This document shows positions 58,880 to 64,000 of a DNA stretch of 64,000 nucleotides, piece after piece. The position numbers and the translations under genes were made by a program. Position 1 is the stretch's first letter. The number at the start of each line of letters is the position of its first letter. The stretch covers positions 1-64,000 of the forward strand of contig JADILZ010000014.1 in NCBI GenBank assembly GCA_017695065.1. Reading direction: 5' to 3'. Source of the stretch: Candidatus Cryptobacteroides excrementipullorum (GTDB lineage Bacteria > Bacteroidota > Bacteroidia > Bacteroidales > UBA932). The notes under the pieces were generated by a model. The model was given only the letters and a program-made list of their open reading frames with translations. It searched no databases and was not told where the DNA came from.

Positions 58880-58914
58880 GCTTGCGGACATCCTGACGTT
58901 CATCGGCTCATCCA

Positions 58915-58922
58915 TATATTTG
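58915..58922 (+). promoter_or_regulatory. -7 box of the propeller lipoprotein gene
   Basis: TATATTTG (exact) lies 20 bases before the ATG at 58942. Confidence 0.65.
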
Positions 58923-58941
58923 TGCCCCAAAAAACGAGGCG

Positions 58942-60756
58942 ATGAAATCTGAATGGATAATCTGCGGATTGCTTATCCGGCTGGCATTGGCGGCCGTATC
59001 TATTTCCGGGTGTTCTTCCGACATGGACGGACTGTCCTCATATACGGCCTCCAGACGTACTAATGTCACTTTCCATGCATCTGTAACGGGGATGGACGGC
59101 AGTGCGGCTGAAGATGCAGGGGACCTCCTGGAGGATGTGAGTGTGTTTGTGTACCATGACGGAAAACTTGCTGCATCTTCTTATTCAGAAGGACCGGATA
59201 TCCCGGTGATGCGGCTGAAATCCGGGCTGGCCTACAGTATCTATGCAGTGGCAAATATGGGCCGGTGCACGCCTCCGGAAGAGGAATCAGTGCTTGCCGG
59301 GATGGAGTATTTCATCAATGGCCCGGATGCTCTCGGAACCGGCATTGTCCCGATGTCCGCGAAGGGCAGGGTGACCGTTGAAGGCAGTCATTGCCGGGTG
59401 GATATACCTTTTGTCCGGCTTGCGGCAATGACAGGATTTGCCCTGGAGTCCTCTGTCTCATATGAGATAGAATATGTGGCCTTGTTGAACGCCCCGGCCG
59501 TTTGTGCGCCTTTTTCAGACTGCTCTTCGGCTGATTCCGTCTTTTCCGGAAGGTATTATGCTGGTCCGGATGACGTAAAGGTCCTCGGGTCAGGAGGTGT
59601 ATGGTATTTCAGCATACTGGAGAACTGCCTGGGCGTGCTTCTTCCGGACAATACTGACCCTAGACAGAAGAAACCTTCCTGCCTCGCTCCCGACACAGCC
59701 GGTTCATGTCCATATCTTGAGGTTTCCCTGAATTTTCAGGGAACTCTTGGGAGACGGGTTTACCGCTTCTGTCTCGGGAACGATGCCACATCTGACTTCA
59801 ATGTCCGTAGAAATACATATACAAAAGTCACACTTGTTTTGGGTTCGGGAAAAGACGAATATACATGGACCGTGGACAGAGGAAAAGGTCACATGCCTGG
59901 CGTCAGATTCATTGCCGGCGGGGATTCAGGCAATATTGTGTATACTGACGGTCAGGGGGAAGCTGTGAGAATGAAACTCGGCAGCAGGTCATGGACAGAT
60001 GTGGTCAGCTCTGAAAAGGGGACCGTCCTTGTGGGAAATGGTGGAAACATAGCATATTCGGAAGACTGCAGGACATGGCAGCTGTCGGACCACGGAAATA
60101 TCAGGTTTTCCGGTGTCGATTACGGGCTCGGCCGCTTTGTGGCAGTCGGGTACAATACGGCTTCCCGCTCTGGTAATTATGGCTATATCGCGGTTTCCGA
60201 AAACGGAATGGAATGGTCTGTCGAGGAAATGCCATATTGTACATGGATGGATGTGGTGTATGGCCAGGGGAAGTTTGTCGTGTCTGGTACAACCACTTAC
60301 GGACATTCTTTCTCTTGCGGCAGATTCATGTGCTCGGAAAATTGCGAGGAATGGCAGATAATCGATGCCACATGCAGGAATTACCCGTACCTTGCTTACG
60401 GAAACGGACTTTTCGTCGCGATGGATTTCGGCTCATGCATACATTCCGCAGACGGGGTATCGTGGTCTCCGGTTGAATTTACGGGATTATCCGGTATAAA
60501 GGGACTGGCCTATGGATCAGGAACTTATGTCGCCGTAGGGAGTTCGGGATGCATAGCGGTGTCCCAGGACAGCAGAGACTGGACACAGGTATCCGTGACT
60601 GGTTTCGGCCTGGAAAGCGTCTCTTACGGAAATGGCCGGTTCATAGCATCCGGAAGGACAGGGGAAATATTGCATTCTGCTGACGGAAAGGAATGGGACG
60701 TCTTTGATACCGGGCTGGAATGCAGGCTTGGATGCGCATGTATAATAGGCAGGTGA
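58942..60756 (+). CDS. Fimbrillin-like surface lipoprotein fused to a seven-bladed beta-propeller
   Basis: A 604-residue protein with a lipoprotein signal (SISGC, lipidated Cys24). Residues about 35-315 resemble fimbrillin/Mfa-type (DUF4906-like) subunits: NVTFHASV, LEDVSVFVYHDGK, VRLAAMTGF, and a YFSILENCLGVLLPDN motif. Residues about 316-604 hold seven repeats of about 38-45 residues, each with a YGxGRFVAVG-like strand, then a SADGxxW ending (Trp at the end of each blade), so a propeller with a C-terminal closing strand is likely. A tip adhesin or ligand-binding role is plausible. It shares its N-terminal region with the truncated gene at 63243. It has its own promoter. Confidence 0.72.
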   Translation: MKSEWIICGLLIRLALAAVSISGCSSDMDGLSSYTASRRTNVTFHASVTGMDGSAAEDAGDLLEDVSVFVYHDGKLAASSYSEGPDIPVMRLKSGLAYSIYAVANMGRCTPPEEESVLAGMEYFINGPDALGTGIVPMSAKGRVTVEGSHCRVDIPFVRLAAMTGFALESSVSYEIEYVALLNAPAVCAPFSDCSSADSVFSGRYYAGPDDVKVLGSGGVWYFSILENCLGVLLPDNTDPRQKKPSCLAPDTAGSCPYLEVSLNFQGTLGRRVYRFCLGNDATSDFNVRRNTYTKVTLVLGSGKDEYTWTVDRGKGHMPGVRFIAGGDSGNIVYTDGQGEAVRMKLGSRSWTDVVSSEKGTVLVGNGGNIAYSEDCRTWQLSDHGNIRFSGVDYGLGRFVAVGYNTASRSGNYGYIAVSENGMEWSVEEMPYCTWMDVVYGQGKFVVSGTTTYGHSFSCGRFMCSENCEEWQIIDATCRNYPYLAYGNGLFVAMDFGSCIHSADGVSWSPVEFTGLSGIKGLAYGSGTYVAVGSSGCIAVSQDSRDWTQVSVTGFGLESVSYGNGRFIASGRTGEILHSADGKEWDVFDTGLECRLGCACIIGR

Positions 60757-60762
60757 CCCCGG

Positions 60763-62112
60763 TCAAAGTTCCGGGATCACCTTTTCCATGTGTATTCCGT
60801 GCGAGCCCTTGATCAGTATGACGGACCCTGCCACAGGATGCTCTTTCAGATAGTCCGCAAGCTGGCCGGATGTGCCGAAAGAAATGCATCTGTCCTTGTT
60901 CGCTTTGCACCGGGACAGTGCGGCGCTGAATTCCTGTCCTACGAAATATGCTTCCTGAAGATGCATGCAGCATACCCGCTCCACGATCTTGTCATGCTCC
61001 GGCCCTGATTCGGTCCCGAGCTCAAGCATATCCCCGAGCATGACTGATTTATTGTCCGAAGGGATGGATTCCAGACTGGAAAGGGCGGCTTCCATACTTA
61101 CTGGGTTGGCGTTGTATGCATCGATGACAAGAGTGTTGCGTCCCGTCTTCGACATCTGTGACCTGTTGTTTGACGGGATATATGATGCGATGGCCTTGAG
61201 GCAGTCCTCCACTGGAACCCCGAAGTATCTGCCTATGGACAAGGCTGCCATGACATTCCCGGCGTTGTACTGGCCTACGAGGTGTGTCTCAAGTACAGTG
61301 GACTCCCCGCACGATACAGGTATTTCCATCTTCAGGAAAGGGGTATCCGGGGAAACGGGCAGAATTTTTGCCCCGTCATATTCTACTCCATAAGGGACCA
61401 CATCGTCAATTCCTCTTTCCTCTGCCATTTCCCGGAGGTAAGGCAGGTCTTCATTCAGGAATATCTTTCCTCCGTTACGCCCTATGTAGTCATAGAGTTC
61501 CCCCTTTGTCTTGCGGACACCCTCGAAACTGCCGAATCCGAGCAGGTGGCCTTTGCCTACATTCGTGACAAGCCCGTAGTCCGGCATGGCCACAGAGACG
61601 AGGCTCTCTATGTCACCGGGATGGCTTGCCCCCATCTCTATGACCGCAATCCTGGTTTCAGGTGTGATGCTGAGAAGTGACAGAGGGACACCTATTTCAT
61701 TGTTGAGGTTTCCCCGGGTGGCCGTTACTCTGTACTTCACGGAAAGTACAGCATTGATGAGCTCTTTGGTGGTTGTCTTGCCGTTTGTTCCTGTAAGTGC
61801 TATGACAGGCAGCCTCTTACCTTCTACGGTCATGGAGCACCTGTGCGTGCGGGCAAGTTCCTTCAGGGTGGAAAGTGTATCCTCTACAGGTATTATCCTG
61901 CTGTCTTTTACGGACTCTGACGCTACCCTTGAGTCCGATGAGACCACTGCGTAGGCCGCTCCCGCTTCTAAGGCTTTGGAGGCATAATCGTTACCGTCGA
62001 AATTTTCGCCTCTCAGGGCGAAGAACATTTCTCCTTTCCTGACTTCCCTGCTGTCAGTAGTCACTCCTGCACTTTGTCTGAATAGACTGTAAAGTTCTGT
62101 AATTGAAATCAT
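60763..62112 (-). CDS. murF: UDP-N-acetylmuramoyl-tripeptide--D-alanyl-D-alanine ligase
   Basis: MurF (449 aa) adds D-Ala-D-Ala to the peptidoglycan precursor in the cytoplasm. The ATP-binding motif is TGTNGKTTTK (near residues 105-114), with EMGASHPGDI and the Mur ligase C-terminal domain (VIDAYNANPVSM) downstream. The start MISITELYSLFRQ at 62112 is typical; a 15-residue upstream extension overlapping dut is rejected. It lies 41 bases after dut, so the two probably share a promoter. It converges on the propeller lipoprotein gene with 6 bases between. Confidence 0.95.
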   Translation of the reverse strand: MISITELYSLFRQSAGVTTDSREVRKGEMFFALRGENFDGNDYASKALEAGAAYAVVSSDSRVASESVKDSRIIPVEDTLSTLKELARTHRCSMTVEGKRLPVIALTGTNGKTTTKELINAVLSVKYRVTATRGNLNNEIGVPLSLLSITPETRIAVIEMGASHPGDIESLVSVAMPDYGLVTNVGKGHLLGFGSFEGVRKTKGELYDYIGRNGGKIFLNEDLPYLREMAEERGIDDVVPYGVEYDGAKILPVSPDTPFLKMEIPVSCGESTVLETHLVGQYNAGNVMAALSIGRYFGVPVEDCLKAIASYIPSNNRSQMSKTGRNTLVIDAYNANPVSMEAALSSLESIPSDNKSVMLGDMLELGTESGPEHDKIVERVCCMHLQEAYFVGQEFSAALSRCKANKDRCISFGTSGQLADYLKEHPVAGSVILIKGSHGIHMEKVIPEL

Positions 62113-62153
62113 AGTGTTAATATTGCCGATGATTTGCAGATTCCTGTCCACCG

Positions 62154-62594
62154 TCATTTCCCTGTACTCCCGAAGCCGCCTTCTCCTCTTTCTGTACTGT
62201 CAAGTGATTCTGTCTCGTCCCATACGGCCTTTTCGTATCTGGCGATTACCATCTGGGCGATTCGCTCCCCGGGATTGACTGTGAACGGGGTCTCGGAAAG
62301 GTTTACCAGTATGACCTTTATCTCACCCCTGTAGTCTGCATCGACAGTTCCGGGTGCGTTGAGAACGGTGATGCCGTGCTTTGCTGCAAGGCCGCTTCGT
62401 GGCCTTATCTGGGCTTCCGTTCCTTTGGGAAGGGCTATGTAAAGTCCTGTAGGTATCATGACCCTCTGCAGCGGAGACAGGGTCACAGGTTCCGCAATGT
62501 CTGCTCTCAGGTCCATTCCAGCAGAGTGCTCCGTCGCATAGGAGGGGAGCTGGAAAGGCGACCTGTTGAGAATCTTGACTTTTATCTCATTCAT
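62154..62594 (-). CDS. dut: Deoxyuridine 5'-triphosphate nucleotidohydrolase (dUTPase)
   Basis: A 146-residue trimeric enzyme hydrolysing dUTP to dUMP and pyrophosphate, keeping uracil out of DNA and feeding dTMP synthesis. All five motifs are present: [38 protein letters not shown] and the C-terminal GEGGFGSTG. The start [14 protein letters not shown] at 62594 is chosen; a longer frame to 62654 adds 20 non-conserved residues. It is first in the dut-murF unit. Confidence 0.95.
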   Translation of the reverse strand: MNEIKVKILNRSPFQLPSYATEHSAGMDLRADIAEPVTLSPLQRVMIPTGLYIALPKGTEAQIRPRSGLAAKHGITVLNAPGTVDADYRGEIKVILVNLSETPFTVNPGERIAQMVIARYEKAVWDETESLDSTERGEGGFGSTGK

Positions 62595-62667
62595 GTTCAA
62601 ATGTCTGTCTGACAGTTTAATCCGTGTCGTACACATGGCCTGTATAATTTTCAAGGCCCAAAGCCAA

Positions 62668-62675
62668 CAAATTTA
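62668..62675 (-). promoter_or_regulatory. -7 box of dut-murF
   Basis: The minus-strand octamer TAAATTTG (exact) lies 74 bases ahead of the dut start. Confidence 0.55.
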
Positions 62676-62708
62676 CATATAAAATATTGCATTATAAAAT
62701 AAAATTCC

Positions 62709-62716
62709 TACCTTTG
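62709..62716 (+). promoter_or_regulatory. -7 box of tRNA-Ala
   Basis: TACCTTTG (exact) lies 29 bases ahead of the tRNA 5' end, divergent from the dut promoter. Confidence 0.7.
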
Positions 62717-62745
62717 CAGTGCGTTGAAAATAATGAAACGATTAC

Positions 62746-62819
62746 GGGGGTATAGCTCAGTTGGCTAGAGCATCTGCTTTGCAAGCAGAGGGTCGTCGGT
62801 TCGAATCCGTCTATCTCCA
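62746..62819 (+). tRNA. tRNA-Ala, anticodon TGC
   Basis: A 74-base cloverleaf: acceptor GGGGGTA with TATCTCC (two G-U pairs), D arm GCTC/GAGC, anticodon stem TCTGC/GCAGA, loop TTTGCAA (TGC), T loop TTCGAAT, discriminator A, no encoded CCA. The second T-stem pair is T96 of 62796 with T at 62810, a mismatch. It is a stand-alone gene followed at once by a terminator; tRNA-Ala(TGC) usually sits in rRNA operons, which are absent here. Confidence 0.93.
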
Positions 62820-62820
62820 C

Positions 62821-62856
62821 AAAGAGGGCGAGTCTGACTTTTGACTCGCCCTCTTT
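62821..62856. terminator. Intrinsic terminator after tRNA-Ala
   Basis: A perfect 14-bp stem (62821-62834 with 62843-62856) around an 8-base loop; nearly the same sequence as the hairpin at 23170-23210. Confidence 0.88.
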
Positions 62857-63242
62857 GTATTCGTACTCCTGATAGAGTCCGGTTCCAAATATATTCAATT
62901 CTCAAAGAGGAAAAAGGCTCACATTGGAGCCGGGATAATTGGGCTGTAAAGGAGCAGGTCCTTTACAGCGCCCGGAATGACGGTGAAAGAATCGCTTCTT
63001 CGTTTGGTATGAGATGGAAAAGCTGCATTTCCTCCAATTGATAAAGAAAACGGATAATAGCTCAATTTATTGATTGGTAGTATATTATAAATAATTGTCG
63101 TGACAAAATGCACATCATGTTGACTTTAAAGACAGCATTCTATGTGTCTCTGAGTGCATTTCATTGTCATATCCGTTTAAAATTAACGTAAACGGATAAT
63201 CATCCTCTATTTTGCAGCGTTTAAAAAAAAAAGTAAAAGAGG
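62857..63242. other. Non-coding stretch with inverted repeats before the terminal lipoprotein gene
   Basis: No gene was found. A strong hairpin TGTAAAGGA/TCCTTTACA lies at about 62945-62968, of unknown role. An inverted repeat ATCCGTTTA/TAAACGGAT with a 9-base loop lies at 63171-63197; AACGGATAAT also occurs at about 63049. A weak -7-like TATTTTG is at 63208-63214, 29 bases before the ATG of the next gene. Confidence 0.5.
63171..63197. promoter_or_regulatory. Inverted repeat upstream of the truncated lipoprotein gene
   Basis: Perfect 9-bp arms (63171-63179 and 63189-63197) lie immediately upstream of the weak -7 candidate; one half recurs about 145 bases upstream. It is placed like an operator, but that is inference. 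Confidence 0.35.
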
Positions 63243-64000
63243 ATGGATAAAAGTCTTTATATGCTGCTGCCGCTTCTCATTTTGGGAGGATGCTCCGAAA
63301 AAAACGCTGTTATGGAGTCCGGGTCTGTATCCGGTGCTGAAACATGTGTCTCTTTCCGTATAATGTCTCCTCCTGCATCATCAAGAAGCATGGTCACTGC
63401 TGACGAGGACAGGATCGAAAACCTTAATGTTTACGTCTATGGAGACGGGGTGCTCGAAGGCGAACTCTATGCAGACGGGGATTCACCTGGTACACTGAGG
63501 CTGATGTCCGGGCGGTCATACAGGTTCTATACACTCGCCAATGTCGGGAAGGTTTCAGCTCCATTGAAGGAATCAGACATTAAGGGATACCGCCACAGGC
63601 TTGCAGATCTTTCTGATATTGCGGACGGAGGCCTGCCTATGGCCTCTGTCAACGAGACAGTTGTCAGCGGAAAGGAAACAGTCGTGAATGTGGAGCTGGT
63701 GCGACTGGTGGCAAAGGTGTATTTCCGTCTTGAATCCGGTGATGTGCCAGGCCTGGAAGTGAAATCCATCAGACTGGTGAATTCCCCGTCCGACATGACT
63801 CCTTTTTCGGAGTCGAGTGCGGCTGAAAGTGTCATGTCCGGGGATTATGCTTCCCCGTCGGACATTAAGGCCGTCAATTCAGGAGAGTCCGCGTATTTCT
63901 ATATGCTTGAGAATTGTCAAGGAGTCCTCCTACCGGACAATGATGACCAGTGGCAGAAGGTCCCGGACATGTTGCCTGATTCCAAGGCCGGCCTTTGTAC
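63243..64000 (+). CDS. Fimbrillin-like lipoprotein, cut by the window edge (5' part)
   Basis: An open frame of 252 codons from the ATG at 63243 with no stop before base 64000. It begins MDKSLYMLLPLLILGGC, a lipoprotein signal with lipidated Cys17. The sequence parallels the N-terminal half of the lipoprotein at 58942: an ENLNVYVYGDG strand, VRLVAKVYF, TPFSESSAAESVMSG, then YFYMLENCQGVLLPDN. This marks it as a paralogue of the same fimbrillin/DUF4906-like class. Whether it also carries a propeller lies beyond the window. A short A-run (63222-63231) precedes the start. Confidence 0.75.
   Translation, partial: MDKSLYMLLPLLILGGCSEKNAVMESGSVSGAETCVSFRIMSPPASSRSMVTADEDRIENLNVYVYGDGVLEGELYADGDSPGTLRLMSGRSYRFYTLANVGKVSAPLKESDIKGYRHRLADLSDIADGGLPMASVNETVVSGKETVVNVELVRLVAKVYFRLESGDVPGLEVKSIRLVNSPSDMTPFSESSAAESVMSGDYASPSDIKAVNSGESAYFYMLENCQGVLLPDNDDQWQKVPDMLPDSKAGLC

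Noticed and set aside
62692..62898. Minus-strand open frame of 68 codons across tRNA-Ala
   Set aside because: It is antisense to the tRNA and its terminator; such frames arise from the conserved tRNA sequence, and it has no promoter or homologous domain of its own.

Overview
The window is a gene-dense chromosomal segment from a member of the Bacteroidota, most likely a gut-type Bacteroidales. Four things point there. The complete six-gene Na+-pumping NADH:quinone reductase operon is present. The primary sigma factor is the short Bacteroidota form without region 1.1. Families largely confined to this phylum occur (DUF4831, DUF4493/DUF6359, fimbrillin-like lipoproteins). Most transcription units start just after the Bacteroidota -7 hexamer-like box TANNTTTG. 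Genus cannot be fixed from the sequence alone. I see no phage, transposase gene, CRISPR array or rRNA operon, and no large broken gene.

Layout. 1-442: edge region with a possible mobile-element end. 443-8128 (minus): S41 peptidase, then nqrABCDEF. 8204-13938 (plus): PcrA/UvrD helicase, a DUF4493/DUF6359 lipoprotein, an outer-membrane beta-barrel and a class I aminotransferase. 13981-18061 (minus): a coupled GH84 hexosaminidase and sulfatase pair for host or mucin glycans. 18275-24906: aquaporin, a degenerate M28 peptidase, a TPR protein with a YycJ-like hydrolase, and a POT peptide transporter. 25107-33744: DUF4831 protein, PepD, ribosomal L31 type B, an M16 lipoprotein peptidase, a CarboxypepD_reg protein and PEP carboxykinase. 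Peptide uptake and hydrolysis (POT, PepD, M16, S41, M28), PEP carboxykinase and NQR together suggest an anaerobic fermenter that uses peptides and glycans.

34326-50956: RecQ; a minus-strand operon tamB, RsmI-like, folB, mtaB, MBL hydrolase, divergent from tsaD; an FAD oxidoreductase; SRP RNA; cytidine deaminase; mnmA; and a YhiN-type flavoprotein. Three of these genes modify tRNA (tsaD, mtaB, mnmA). TsaD makes the t6A that MtaB thiomethylates. 51099-58736: tRNA-Thr(CGT), a dnaN/exonuclease/FAH-like operon, htrA, rpoD, argS and an acidic conserved protein. 58942-64000: two paralogous fimbrillin-like lipoproteins, the second cut by the window edge, flanking murF, dut and tRNA-Ala(TGC). The first is fused to a predicted seven-bladed propeller.

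No obvious new defence or biosynthetic system is present. The most unusual signals are non-coding. They are a dispersed GC-rich element with an internal duplication ahead of recQ and of the FAD oxidoreductase; a CGTC-N5-GACG motif ahead of recQ, an MBL gene, tsaD and the FAD oxidoreductase; a tandem 78-bp repeat carrying -7 boxes ahead of the TPR gene; and an A-tract element at identical distance from the -7 boxes of two surface lipoprotein genes. All motif and repeat matches were found by eye; no alignment or database search was run.
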